NCBI GenBank assembly: GCA_028023455.1
Contig: JAQFVV010006197.1
Location: forward strand, 18,659,254 to 18,723,253
Reading direction: 5' to 3'
DNA from: Epiperipatus broadwayi
Lineage: Eukaryota; Onychophora; Udeonychophora; Euonychophora; Peripatidae
DNA: 64,000 bases
Positions 34,376 through 47,409 of this stretch are shown one piece after another. A model generated the notes under the pieces. The model searched no databases and was not told the DNA's origin. It was given only the letters and a program-made list of their open reading frames with translations. The position numbers and the translations under genes are program-made. Numbering within the stretch: position 1 is the stretch's first letter; the number at the start of each line of letters is the position of its first letter.

Positions 34376-37036
34376 CTGATTCAGTCATGAATTTGAATGG
34401 ACACACAAGGCTTGTTTCAAATTTCTCCCAGGGATTTATTTTCCTTCTATATTTCTTTAGATGAAACAGATTATATTTGTTTTGGTGAAGCTCAGCTTTT
34501 AGCTAAAGCTTAGTAGCTGGTTTTCAAATCCATTTCAATAAAACATTTTTTAACAATTAGTAGTCAGGCTGACCTCTCACTGTTCTCTTCATAGCTAAAC
34601 TGTCACTGCTTTCTCTCAACAGCTGGATCGAGTATGATTGTTACTCCCTAGTTATTGAAGTCTACTGTTTTAGAACAATCTCCATCCAATCACCCAATAC
34701 CTCAAAAATAAAAGCATTCAATTCTGACCAATAGATTCTACTCTTACAAAAAGGCTATTTCCTTCCCTTTTTTCTTTTTCATAATTAAAAATTCCAATCA
34801 TTAAAAAATTCAACTGTGGTTATTTTTTCCTTTTCTTAATTACCAAAAAAAGTATAATCTTTTAGTTACACTTTAATTTAAAAATCATTACATTTTGTTT
34901 TAGAAAAATAAAATAAAATAAATCAACATTAATTAATTAAAAACAGCATTATTTAACAAACATTTTTAAAATTTTATTTCTTTTTTTAAAAAAAATTGAT
35001 AAATACTACCTAAAATTTTACTTAATTATCTCTTTTAGTATTTTTTTAAAAATTAAAAACTAGTAGATAAATGAAATTCTGTTATTATTGAGTAATTATA
35101 TAATAGGGTACTGCAACAAAATGTTAATATTTTATCATTATCGAAGATAGTTCACCATTTCTTGCTTGTAAAATATTAGATAATCATGTACATTTTTTTA
35201 TATTTATTTGATGAATAAAATAAAATCTATTTCAATTCATTTAGTAGTAGTGAATGTGCATCTAGACACAACCACAATTTTTGTTTTAAAACAGTTGTAA
35301 TTCATATTTAGTATTCTAATCTCTTACTCCTTTATTTTCCCTCTATCATTCAGTCTATTTAACTTTATATGTTTCTTCTGGAGCATTCTACAATCTTTTG
35401 GAGAAGAACTTTCAAATATAATTGGATTGCCTTGATTTTTTTAATTGAACTTTCCACAGAATTCTATCAGTTCATGTCTACTTTGTTACTTCATATAGAA
35501 CAAAACTTTACTTTTTATATTACACTTTTCTATATTTTTCTCTTTTAAATATTAATATCTCTCTTATGTTTATTAGTTTTATGAATAATGTTCAACAGTA
35601 GTGAGTCACTTTACCATGAACTGTATTCCAGGTTATACATAAAGTATAAATTAATGGTTTATTCTAATCTTCATTGAGTTTCCAAAGTAATGCTAAATAT
35701 AGTTTCTGCAATAAATATATTGTATCCCAAATCAATGAAATCATCCCAGAATTCATATGATATGGAAAAAAACTCTTAAAAAATACTGGTTGGAATCAAA
35801 GAAATAATTTTGAATATTTGATTTAACTTGATTATAATTGTATTAGATATATACTATATTTAATCAAATTACAAGGATATTAGTTAAACAATTATTGGCA
35901 CACATCAGAGTTAGCAAATTATATTAAAACTACAGCAACTTATCTATTCTATATATCTCATCATTTAAACTATACTTTCAATCTTCTCATCATTTAAACT
36001 ATATTTTCAATCTGTTCTGATTACTCTGAGAAAAGCATAAACTTTATTGATTAGCAATTGATTTCACAGTAAGAATTTTAATGAACTAATTTTTGTAAAT
36101 CAAAATCGATCTGACTTATAATGGTATGTTGTTTTCTTCTTCATTCTAAAAAAACCATAGTAACATTATGACTTTAAAATATTCTTCAACATATTTTAAA
36201 TGATTTATTTTCTTTATATTTCATGACAATAATCCATGATATCACTTTTTCCATAAAGTTCTGATTCTTTGCTAAAAGTTGCTAGAATCTTTAGCTTTCA
36301 TAAATATCAACTTCAAATGATGAATGGATATTGAATATTTATCCAGTTTTTACCTCTGAATAAAGCTATCAAATGTTTATTAATACTTTTGAAAAAGTCA
36401 GCTATAAAGTACTATTTCTTCTTTATTATGGAATTATGTCAGAAATAATCTCCACAACCTTTTAAATTTTCATAGATCTTCAAAATATATCTGTGATTTT
36501 TGTAGGGTCATGGTAATAAATATGAAATACTGTTATAGCTTGAAATCTCTTTGCATCTGTCATTTATTTTCATCCCTTCTGGAAGTTAAAATTTTTATTT
36601 TTATTCTGGAAATAACAAATTAAGTCTAATATAGTTTTGAGATTTTCTTTTCAGATGTCAGCATATTGAATTAATAAGACTATGCTCTGTGTAATTGGCA
36701 TAGTAGTAGTCCTGGACTTAAAAACTAAATATCATTCGTTCAATATTCAACCTGTCACTTCCAATGCTTAAACGTCATGATTTCCTGAGAGAATAATTAT
36801 TTGCTCACAATCTTGCCATACATCTTTTTTTTCTTTTGTCCTTATGTATGGATACAATTTATCAATGATTCCTTTCACTGATTTATCAATAAGATTTTAC
36901 CATACTTTTTATTAAATCATACAAATATTTGGCAATTTTATTTAGTATCTTACAGAAGGTTTGGATACTCTTTAACTAACAATTTTATTATTCATAACAT
37001 TATATTTAATTTTTTAAAATTTTAATTTATATATAT
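34376..37036. other. A+T-rich non-coding DNA
   Basis: No supported gene. A local duplication of TCTTCTCATCATTTAAACTATA-type sequence occurs at 35957-36012. Confidence 0.4.
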
Positions 37037-37560
37037 AAAGGTGGAGACAATGAAAGAGATATTGAATTCTAATTTCTCTCTCGGCGTTTATGTAAACAAA
37101 GCTTGTTTAGGAGCTATTGGTAAAGCTCCATCTAGTGATCATAAAATGCAATCTAGAAGCAAGTTACGAAATTTATAACTTGTTTTGTTTATCATAAATA
37201 TACCCTTGAAGGTTTTTGCAATGATATATATTGCAGAGGCTTTTACTATATGGTGAAACTGAACTGATTTCAGACCCATATAGCTATCTAGTTTGTTAAG
37301 CTGAATTTGAAGACATTACATGTCTGAGAAATTTCATGCTTTCAAACTGATAGAAACGTGTTTGATAAATGCTGATTTTAGAATTAGTATTTAGATCTAG
37401 TTTCTAGTCTTCCAACACCTTACTGACATGAGCCAACTAGCTCGAAACCATGGTTTAAAGGTGGAGACAATGAAAGAGATATTGAATTCTAATTTCTCTC
37501 TTGGCATTTATGTAAACAAAGATTATTTAGGAGCTATTGGTAAAGCTCCATATAGTGATA
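37037..37560 (+). mobile_element. Retrozyme-like element: 420-bp unit in 1.25 tandem copies
   Basis: Unit 1 starts AAAGGTGGAGACAATGAAAG at 37037 and runs 420 bp. A second, partial unit starts at 37457 with the same sequence and stops near 37560. The junction between units folds as a hammerhead-like ribozyme (37416-37463). The left edge of unit 1 is the base that would follow self-cleavage, as expected if a cleaved RNA was copied back into DNA. No open frame of note. Each unit also contains a stem GGAGCT/AGCTCC near its start. Both flanks are (TA)n. Animal retrozymes and Penelope-like terminal repeats share this design. Confidence 0.65.
37416..37463 (+). ncRNA. Hammerhead-type ribozyme, degenerate core
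   Basis: Stem I pairs CACCTT (37416-37421) with AAGGTG (37458-37463). Then comes CTGACAT (37423-37429) where the catalytic consensus is CUGANGA. Stem II pairs GAGC (37430-37433) with GCTC (37440-37443), followed by GAAA (37444-37447). Stem III lies in the self-complementary AAACCATGGTTT (37445-37456), which favours a dimeric hammerhead. All three helices and GAAA are in the right order, but two core positions (equivalent to G8 and A9) have changed, so this copy is probably inactive. Confidence 0.6.
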
Positions 37561-38809
37561 TATATATATTATTCTAAAATATACTAATAATTTTTGAAAA
37601 TGCTTTAATGCAAAAAAGGTAATTCATGTATTATATGATATCAAATTCAGAAATAATTTCAAAAAGCATTAAACAAATTACTTACTATTGCAGTTTTGTA
37701 AGCTGATACAGATAATAAACAAAATTCGACATAAAAAAGGCCAGAAATAACTGTCATACACAAAGCACCAAGTATACAGAATATTAAATCCTAAAATAAA
37801 GTATGAGATATAATTATTGATATAATATATAGCAGGGGAACAAAATATTCTTAACATATTGAAAATAATATATGAAAAACAAATTCACATAAAACAAATA
37901 TAAATGTTGAATAATGATAAATTCTCCAATTTATAGATAAAATGGCACACTATGGTAATTAGAAATACAATATCACAAAATAATAGATCAATTCTTGTAT
38001 ATATTGTCAAGTTCTGCTAGTTTAAGTCACCGAGTGAGCCTTTGCCTTAAGAGTGCCAACTGTCAATGTAATGAATATACTATTTTTGAATTCATAAAAA
38101 CAAAAATGACAAGATATAATATTAAGTGAAGGAGGATGCCAGAAACAATGCCACCAACACACACACACTAATATATATATATATATATCATGCATCATAC
38201 TGAAAAAAGACTTTAAATTGCATTTCTTGTAGGTACTCAGATGATATGAGGTTTATTATTGATTCAATAAGAAAATTGTCAAGGAACACATTAAATTTAA
38301 CTAACATCAGATATAAAATATTTTATTTTTTAATTTTTTTTTTTAAAGTGAAAGCTAAATTAGAAAAATCCTTATTCTAGAAAGTCACTATATTGTTATG
38401 TTCATAATAAATAAAATTCTGTGCAGCTTTTTGTTTATGATGATGATGATTCTTTGATGCATGTTACTTAATAATCATGAGATAACTAGGAAAGCTAATG
38501 AACATAGAAATTATTTTACACAATTAATAGTGGAATTAGTAATACACATCAAGCTGACGATCTATTTCGATTTAACTCTTTCTTCCTCCTCAAAAACTGA
38601 CTTCATTCATTAAATAAAATCTTATGTTATATGAAATTATTTACTAACTGGACATGTTTTTTCGCATAACAAGTTGGAAAGCAACATATTGATTTATACT
38701 TATTTCTTGAAAAATACGTGTTTTGTTAATATTGAATTCTGTATTATAATTATTTAAGAAATTAGTAAATATTAAATTTGCTCTATAGCAAAAACAGACT
38801 TCCTTTTTT
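37561..38809. other. A+T-rich non-coding DNA with microsatellite
   Basis: It includes (AC)n followed by (TA)n at 38157-38188. No gene supported. Confidence 0.4.
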
Positions 38810-38912
38810 TAATCCCATATGTCAAAGCATCGGCCGGGAAGCGAACCCGCGACAACCGTCTGCAAGCAACTGCTCGCTTGTAAGGCGGCTGCGCTAATCT
38901 CTCGGCTACCAA
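38810..38912 (-). repeat. tRNA-derived SINE, copy 4 (long variable-arm form, best preserved)
   Basis: Minus strand: GTTGGTAGCCGAGAGATTAG, anticodon loop CTTACAA within a CGC/GCG stem, then GAGCAGTTGCTTGCAGACGG, TTGTCGC, a perfect-looking B box GGTTCGCTTCC, and CCGATGCTTTGACATATGGG before an A-rich tail. It carries the same ~20-base insertion as copy 3. It is the most intact copy in the window. A 65-codon open frame across it is a chance product. Confidence 0.8.
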
Positions 38913-39690
38913 CTTCATTTTATATACAAAATAAGCATAATTCTTCAAATATATTTTTTGAAAATACAAATAATTTCTATCTCTACAAGTTCAGTTAAAA
39001 AAAATTCAAAATTGATTATATTGCCATTAAAGTCAATTTTTTTTTATGTAACTCTCAACATTTTTAAATTCATTAAAATTATTACATATAGATCTCAAAT
39101 ATATCGAAACATCATTTACTACCATCATCGACTCATTGCATGATGAAAGATCTCTCTAAATTCCATTGAATTTTACCAATCCATAATCCATTCTCTACAT
39201 CATTATTCAAAATATGCACTTTTTCCCCCCAGACTTTTATATAATCTATTGGAAATCAGTTTAAGAACTCAACAGTCATCTTTTATCATTCTTTCTAGAA
39301 ATATGTCTAGTCCAACTTTATTTCAGTGTCATAAGTTGATAATAACTCTTACCAATATTTTTCATTTTTGACCCTTTTTTGTTACTCTTAGCATAGGTCT
39401 CTACATATATTGTTGCATAATTGAAATATCTGCATAACACTTTTGCAGTTATTAAGCACCCGAGTTTAAAATTTATATAAAAGAACTAATATAATATATT
39501 TATTAAAATTATTTTCATACTTATTGGTATATTTTCTTTGTATATTAAGTTAAAAATAATCCATTCAGTGATTAATTTTATTCACTAGGTTTCTATCAAT
39601 ATTAATAATTTGATCAAGGTATTTTAGTTATTAATTTTTCTATTTCATGATTATTAATTTTTATTTTCTTCTGTAATTATCAATTGAAGA
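38913..39690. other. A+T-rich non-coding DNA
   Basis: No supported feature. Confidence 0.4.
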
Positions 39691-41580
39691 TTATTTGGGA
39701 TTTTTCGAAAAACTATGAAGCACTGTTTGCAAAAACAATAACATTATCTCCAAAATTTAAATGATTTCTACATGATCCATATAGTTTTTCTATTTCTTTA
39801 TTTCCTATTTTAATTCACAAAATGCTTTTTGTAAAACTTCTGGGAAAAGCTTTGAAGATATAGAGTCGTGGTCGTGCTGTTGTAGTCCAGTTGTATTTTG
39901 ATAAAACATTCTTTAAAAAATATTCCTATATCCTGTGTTTATATCTTGGTAATCCAAAGCTTTAATCATTATGGAAATTCTTATAGAAACAAATGACTTT
40001 TCATAATTATAATTCAATGCATAATGAAAATTCATATTCATTAACTTAATCATTTCTATAAATTGTCTCAATATTTGAAAATGATACAATGCACTAAAAA
40101 CATTTTTAAAGCCATCCTGTTCTTTTAGTTGAGTTAAGCACAGAGTTCATTATGATCTTATATAAAACTGATAAAAGAATAATAGATCTGCAATTTTTAA
40201 TTTCTTCATCTTCTTTCTTTAAAATACCAATATCACTACTGCTTCTTCCAATCATCTGGTATATCTTTATCATTTAGATATTTTATATATAGTTTTTGTT
40301 AAAATATTTCTATTTCTTTATCTCTTAAGATATTAAAAAGAAAAATTCTATAATTCCTGGGACTTTTTTTTTATAGATTTAAATGCATTTCTCATATTTT
40401 TATTTAAAGTGATGTAAAATTCAGATGTAATAATAACCATAGGATTTGCTTTGTTTTTTTAATTACTTTACAAATTCTTTGTACAACTTTTTCAATACAT
40501 TTCATGTTGACATCACTCATTTCGATAAAAATTCTATTTTTCTTTGTACTATTGAAATAACCTTTCTTTAAATGCATCATGTTGTTTTATACACTTGAAC
40601 TTTTATTGACATCAGTAGTTTTCTTTGGTGATTCATAATTATATTTCAGTTATGTTTTATTTATCATTATTAACTCTTTTTGTATTGATTTAAAGAAGTT
40701 TTAGATATTTATTTCTTTTTAATAGATCAATTTAAAATATTTTCACATTCTTTCTTTTCTTCATATATTGTCTCAATTCTGATGAAAATTTACAGGTAAA
40801 CTGTTACTTTTATATGCCAATTATCTTAATCGTGGATAGCTGTTAATAGCGTACCAATTATTGATTTATTGATCTCCATATCATCTCAGCATCTTGAAAG
40901 CTGTTAATAATGAAAAAAAATTTGTAAGTACTGATTTAAATTCAATGGAGTATTTTTGAATGATAAGGACATCAATTGCTAGTACTATTTTTTAAATAGG
41001 TATTGTTTCACCAGTTTTGCAATGATATATATATTTATATTTTTTAATTGCTAGTCATTTCTTGTTTTGAATGTATTTGCAACACTATAATCTTAAAATA
41101 CATACTTTCTTTTAGTCAAAATATAATCAAATTCTTCTATACTTTCATTTGAATGCATCCATATTCATTTCTAATTATCATTTTTTTCTCACAAAAATAA
41201 TTAATATATAGTTTTATTATAATTTAGTCAAATTCAACAAAACAATGTTCTCTCTTATTTCTATTATCATAACCAAATTTATCCACAACATTTTCATCAT
41301 TCATTTGTTTTCATAATTTTAGGATTAAAATCCACCATGACAATTTTAAACAATTATTTGTTATAATCAAAATTATTTTATATGACTATATAAAAATCCT
41401 TCACATTTTCATTATAATAATTTGTTGGAGCATAAACATGAATAATCAGCATTATGTATCTTCCATTAAGTTGAACAACTAATCTTGCCATTCTGGTGAT
41501 ATATCATCAATCTCCACAATATTTTTCATCCACTTTTTACTTCAGTGATGTTTTCGTCCGGTAATATTTATTTAAAGTTT
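39691..41580 (-). pseudogene. Relic RTE-type LINE (endonuclease and reverse transcriptase)
   Basis: On the minus strand, 41280-41580 reads RMARLVVQLNGRYIMLIIHV, YAPTN and, after a shift, IVMVDFNPKIMK. This is the Y-A-P-T and GDFN region of RTE-type endonucleases. Segment 39700-40270 reads PDDWKK, then CRSIILLSVLYKIIMNSVLN, then SFVSIRISIMIKAL. This matches P..WK.A.I.P..KK, N.R.I.LLS..YK and A.FDS....... of the polymerase. Stops and frameshifts are frequent, and GDFN has become VDFN. This is an old insertion. Confidence 0.6.
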
Positions 41581-42429
41581 AAGTTAACAATGTCATGGTA
41601 ACCAAAATACTGACATGTCTAATCCATGTCAATGATTAAGATATGTATATGGTTACCTGTGAAATTAAAAAAAAAGTGCTGCCTGCAAAATTTTGTGTTA
41701 TCATGTTCTTGCTAAAACTGCGATCTTTTCATTGAGATTTTTTTCAGAGACTTTTTTCTATTAAACACATTACACAATTCAGTCTGCCATAGTGATTCTC
41801 ATCATTTGTAAGTAATTTTTTTTTAAATTTAAAAATACATTTCTAGTTAAATGTTGTTATATTTATGTTGTATTTATTTTTGCTAAATGTTTTAAAATCT
41901 TAAATATTTGTTATTGTTTTTTATAGCCAGAAATAATTATTTTTCTTTTGAAATACTTTTTAAAATATTACCTTAAAGTTGTACTTTGCTATCTTAAAGT
42001 TACAGTTTGCCATTTTGATTTTTTTGATTTTTTAGATTGAACAAAGATTGTGATGGTGCAAAGCACCACAGTATGCATGAAGGTGGAATGATGTTTTCAC
42101 AACACACAGTGTTGTCCAATAAATGCACAACTCACTGTTTATTCAATTTTTTAATGTTTTTTTGTCTTTTTTCCATAATTAATATATGACTCCATTATGT
42201 TTTTCATATTACAAATGCTATGATGTATTATATTTGGTGCCATATTATTCTAAGTTTGCAATATGTTTAAAATAATGCCTCTACAATATATGTGGACAAA
42301 TTTTATTGATTAAGTTTGTCTGCACATTACTTGGAGATGCTATCTTAAATATCGCAAAATTAGAATAATACATCATCGGAGTAATACATCATAGCAGGAC
42401 TAATACCAAAGTACCATTTTTGATTTATA

Positions 42430-42790
42430 ATGAATGCCACTTTACTTGTGTTTCCAAAATTTCAGCCATTATAATAAAGTATATGCATATCAGCATTGAA
42501 ATCTCCCATGACAATTTTTAAATACTATTTACTGTGTTTAAAAACATTTTGTACATTCATAAAAAATTCTGTACTTCTTTATCATAATGAATATTTATGG
42601 AGCATAAAACTGAATTATTTTCAATTGGTATCTTCCATTTAGATAAATAAACTAATCATGGCATTCTGTCTAATATTCCATTAATTTCCATAATGATGTT
42701 CTACCATTTTTTATTTTTAATGAATCCCACTTCATTTGTGTTTCCATGTTTGTGCCTTTGTAGTGAAATATGTAACCACTTTTCTAACAG
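42430..42790 (-). pseudogene. Second relic RTE-type LINE endonuclease
   Basis: Minus strand: EVGFIKNKKW, NIIMEINGILDRMP, LVYLSKWKIPIE, YHYDKEVQNF and KIVMGDFNADMHIL in order, through several frame changes. IVMGDFNA is intact. It overlaps in domain content with 41280-41580, so it is a separate insertion. No polymerase part follows. Confidence 0.6.
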
Positions 42791-43039
42791 ATTGTTTCCT
42801 CTTTTTTTTTTACTTCACAAAGTCCAGTCATATCCTATTTAAAATTCCAATTCATGCATCTTTCATGATTTCTAAATGATACAAAGTTGTATGTAACTAA
42901 ATAAAATATTAAATGGAAGCTTGAGTCAGAGATTTCTTAATGCTGTCTGCCTTTGATCACCAACTTGCTTGGCTAATGACTTTACAGCCTCCTGGAAATA
43001 AAGCCATAATTTTGATTATAAATATCTAAAAAAAGATTA

Positions 43040-43057
43040 TTCCCACACACACACACA
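43040..43057. repeat. (AC)n microsatellite
   Basis: About seven CA repeats. Confidence 0.8.
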
Positions 43058-43369
43058 TTCATCCTGCCTTCAAGATCATTCAACTGATGTTTTTACTATG
43101 AAATATTTGGAAACTTCAACCAAAACTATAGTACTTATTCAGAGATAAAAAAACTATAACAAAAATCATATTATTAAACCAGCTGCAATGACAAGAACCT
43201 ATGCAGTAAACATTATGAATTTTCCCTGTTCAGTTCAAGGCCTCAATGAGGAATCAAAGAATCTTCATTAAGATAACAAACTAATATGTCTAAAAATATT
43301 ATATTTTAAGATTTTAAATTTGAATATATTTGAAAGTAAATCAATCTTCATTCATGTTGTAATTTACAC

Positions 43370-43860
43370 TCACTCACCAATAAACAATGTATGAAGATTG
43401 AGTTACTTCTGACTATATTACAATAAATATTGTGCTTTACAAAAAATAAATATTTATCAATATATTTAGATTCTAAATTATTGTACATTAATTGCATATG
43501 GTTAAAAATGAGATAAATTCTATCTTCTATAATATTTAAATTGCATTTGCACAACTTGAATATCATTTAAAAAATCAGACATATAATAGACTCAAGTCCT
43601 GAATAATGCATGGTAAGTAAAGATTGGTTTATATATAGATAAGTTCGAATGACAGGTGAATTCATTTGTTTTTTGAAATCTTTGCTTACAAGTGAGTGCA
43701 TGTAAATTTATAATAAATCAGCACATGTGTGAAGACTGATTTACTTTTGAATATATTACAATAAATACTTGCTGTATTAAAAAATAAATATATATCAATA
43801 TATTTACATCTTAAATTTTATAATATACATGATTGTAATCTTAAAGTTACATCCAGATGT
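43370..43860. repeat. Diverged ~335-bp spaced direct duplication
   Basis: TGAAGATTGAGTTACTTCTG, then ATTACAATAAATA and ATATTTATCAATATATTTA, at 43390-43475 recur at 43730-43810 with about 20% differences. The material between them is unrelated. Confidence 0.6.
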
Positions 43861-44159
43861 AACATTTGAAAATTTTAAAAAAGATTAATTTACAAAAATG
43901 ATAAAAAATATATATTTATTAGAAAAATGAGATCTTTTTTATATGGAAATGGTAATATAAATTTGTTTTGCCATTTATCTATCTACCTATTATATATATA
44001 TAATCCCAGTGCATAAAGCTATACTGAAATAAGTATACAAATATTAAGCATTAAATCACCCCACATGGTTAAGAAATCCAGTAGCGCCCTCTGTGAACTA
44101 ATATATAAATACATTAGAGTTTGTATTTCAAAATAGCCAGCTCAAAACGATATATAAAA

Positions 44160-44457
44160 GAATTTGTTTGTTACTTAATTTTCAACAAAGATTGCAGCAA
44201 TCTTAATGAATCTTGCACAATCTTCTTTTTTTTGTTGTTTTGAAAAATAAAATAGGCCATTGATTTTGCTCAATATCACTTGTTTGAAAAAAATTGCAAA
44301 ATTTACTCTTACCATCAGCAAAATCACAGATATTATCAGTGATCTCTAGATAATTTTTTATCATCTGAAAGTCATATTTTTAATCACTGAAAAAAAATGT
44401 GTGTACTAAAAAGAAGGAGAAATATTTGTGGAGTTATTAAGTAACAAACAAATATTC
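44160..44457. mobile_element. MITE candidate with ~20-bp terminal inverted repeats
   Basis: GAATTTGTTTGTTACTTAAT at 44160-44179 is the reverse complement of ATTAAGTAACAAACAAATATTC at 44436-44457, except for two extra bases. The 298-bp unit has no coding capacity. A target duplication is not clear because both flanks are TATA/AAAT-rich. Confidence 0.45.
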
Positions 44458-45656
44458 AAATTTATATATACATATAACACTAATAGAATTTGAAGGTTTT
44501 TTTTTTAATAGTCTAATTCATAATTCATTATGTACTTTGCTATTACAAATAATTTAGAACAACTGCATCTGAGGGATTGATCATCTAAACTTAACAAATA
44601 TGTTAAAAGAATAATTTGGAAACTAGTTAATAAAAGTCTGTTTATTTATTAAACTATACACATAAAGCTAATAAAAATATATTTGAAAGATTATTTAAAA
44701 TAATGTTTAATTTTTAATATTGTTTCAAGTAATTTATAAAAAACTATTAATTTATTACATACAGTAATTTTATAAAACCATGTCTGTCTAAACTTGACAA
44801 ATATATTAAAATAATTTTGTATGAAAGTGAGCATCAGCAATAAATATTACAGTATAATTCAAATATTTCAATAAGGATTAAAGGATTTGCAGTCAACAAT
44901 TATAGTCCAGTAAAGACAAATAATTCAGGTATATTTAAGTTAAAGACAGTTTTATTGAATGTAAGTTTTTGGTAATCCTTTATTATTTGTTCTTTCCTTT
45001 ATCTTTATATTGAACTGAGTCTGTTTAGAAGATATTATTTAATTGGGTTTAAATCCCTTTTATAATAATTTTAAAAGAAACATGCAGGAATGGACTGAAC
45101 CTTCAAGCAGAGGGAAGAATACCATTGATAGCAGAACCATCAATGATAGCCACAGTCAGATTGAACTATGCAAAGCATAGCACAATCACATTTCCAGACC
45201 GTGGCCCATTTTGACTGCTAGATTCAACCCCTGCCATCCAAAGCATTTTATTTGTTTTGAGGATTAATTTCAGGTGTCAGCCAATCATAAGTTATATAAT
45301 CAACATGCTTCAGACAACAGGCATGCAATCCAGCAGCACTTGAAATATTCCATGACTAGCTCACAGTCTGTCTCAGGGTCCAGCACATTGACTTAACACA
45401 TAAAATAATGCTACATTAATTTATTGGTGATGCAGTGACAAGAGAGAAAGAGAAAATAGACAAAATAACAATTAGGGCAAACATTAATATTTATTTATGC
45501 ACACATATATTTAACACATTATAACAATTAAAGATTTAACATAAGAAAAATATAAATGACTTTAGGCTATAGTTATAATAGTCAATTAATTAAAGTTTAT
45601 TCACTTAAAATAAAGATTCCAGTCTGTGATACGAATATATTTAAAAGTATCTTTAC
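44458..45656. other. Non-coding DNA with a less A+T-rich patch
   Basis: Segment 45080-45400 has mixed composition and a B-box-like GGGGTTGAATCTAGC on the minus strand (about 45219-45233). It could be an old SINE; no second copy is in the window. Confidence 0.3.
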
Positions 45657-45720
45657 CTAGGTTTTCATTTGTCTTATTTTTCAATTGGTTGGCCTTTTGT
45701 TCCTCCATCAATGGCTTCAT
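45657..45720 (-). CDS. Possible first coding exon, weak
   Basis: Minus strand: ATG at 45720 opens MKPLMEEQKANQLKNKTNEN then L and one base, ending at a donor CTAG|GTAAAG. An in-frame stop lies upstream. The peptide is charged and coil-like. No downstream exon was matched, so this may be chance or a retroelement relic. Confidence 0.25.
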
Positions 45721-47295
45721 GGCTTTCCTTCCAGATTTATGTCAAATAATGAGAGAAAGAGAGGGGATATGTGGCAGCTTTTGCTTTACAATCTCAGCAT
45801 TGATTACAGGTACTGATTCAGGTGAGGATAGTTGATGGCTGAGGGATTGGGGCATGAAGCCCTGTTGGACACTTCCATGGCTTATGCAGCTCTCCATTAA
45901 TGTTGACTGCAGCAGTAATGATTGGCTTACTACTGCATTTACAATTTCTGAATATTCTGCATTCTTTAGAAAGAACCTGAACTCCAGACTAATAGCAATG
46001 TGAACTGTATATCATAAACATGACTGATGAATGATCTAACAGATTGCAGCCCCAGCTGAATAACAATAGAGAGAGCAACTTTCTGGTTATCTTAATCCTT
46101 TACTCAGATCAATCTAATATCTTATCATCCAGGAATCTTGCACTTAATTGCATTCCAAAGCCAATGATATATTTGCACAAATTTCTTTTATAATAAATTT
46201 TATTTTAATACTTTATATTTGTTTATTTTTAACCATTTTATTTAATTATTTTAAAAACGAGAGAATGAATTTTAAACTTTTTTATTTTAGATTTCACCTA
46301 AGATTTATTTTACACATTTTATTCCCTTAACTTATTTTTGCTTTATAAAACAAAGAGAGTTTTAAAAGTTTTTAAATCTTTTCTAATTCTATTTTAGATT
46401 TCTCCCTCCCTCTTGCTAAGTTAAGTTTTATTCTAATAGAAAATATGAAGCAATCTTTTGCTTTTGCAAAATTTGGTTTAAAAATCTTAAAACTAATCTT
46501 TTTTTTTTTTAAAAAAATATGAAACATATAAGGCTATATAAGTATGTTTGTAACATATATATTCACTAGTGATACAATATATATATATGTGTGTGTGTGT
46601 GTGCATGTGTAGAAAGTTTGTTTTGCTAGCTTATGGATTTTTTTTTTGTTTAATTGAGTAAAATTTACTAATTTTCTATTAATGCAAACTAAGCCATGAA
46701 GACAGTTAATTATATATACTGTATAATTTAATAATTATTTGAAAAAAATCCCAGAATTCAAAAGAAACTGACATTATCTACTGCATAAAGTGGCATAGCA
46801 ATAATTGCTCATTTCGAGAAAAACGGTAGTAAAATGTATATTATTTTTAGACATGAATGAATTGATGCATTTTAGGTCTGTCTTAAATGAATAATTTTAA
46901 GAAATTTTTAAATGTTTAAGATATATATATATAATTGATTTATTGGATAACCATTTTTTATATTTATTTTTTAATTTTTTCCCCTATTTTTTATATATTT
47001 TAGAATATATCTATGGAAGTGTAATTGATATATGAAATATTTTTTAAAATTATATATCCCCAGAAGTTGAAGTTATATTTATTTTGTGAAACTTGATGAA
47101 GATTAAAAAAAAGTCATTATTTTTAGTTATTTACTTAGATAATATTTACATAAATTATTCGCTGCGTAGAATATTAATTTTAACATGCACACATCGTATA
47201 CATGTAAACACATATTTTGAATTCATCCATGTATGTAAATGATTGTTCTTAATGTCAATGTTTTTAGTGGCATTTAAGCTCAATCACACTTGCCA
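45721..47295. other. Non-coding DNA, includes 3' flank of membrane-protein gene
   Basis: (TA)n(GT)n at 46576-46604 and (TA)n at 46921-46933. Minus-strand AATAAA (plus TTTATT) occurs near 46940 and could end the transcript of the gene at 47296-48095. Confidence 0.4.
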
Positions 47296-47409
47296 TCATA
47301 ATTTAGGTATTGAAAACCACTTAAGCAATTTTTGCAGAGTTTTAAAAAATAGATGTTCAACAATTACTTCAGTTCTTTTAGTGCTCATAGTATGACCAAC
47401 GTCATTTGG
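47296..47409 (-). CDS. Terminal exon of minus-strand membrane-protein gene
   Basis: A strong acceptor (TGTATTATTTTTCAG, AG at 47410-47411) is followed by 37 codons, PNDVGHTMSTKRTEVIVEHL then FFKTLQKLLKWFSIPKL, and TGA at 47296. The exon begins in phase 0, matching the end of the exon at 47901-48095. The tail is amphipathic and basic, likely cytoplasmic. The product is unidentified. Confidence 0.6.
   Translation of the reverse strand, partial: PNDVGHTMSTKRTEVIVEHLFFKTLQKLLKWFSIPKL

Noticed and set aside
38772-38969. 65-codon open frame on the minus strand
   Set aside because: It lies across the tRNA-derived SINE and has no support as a protein.
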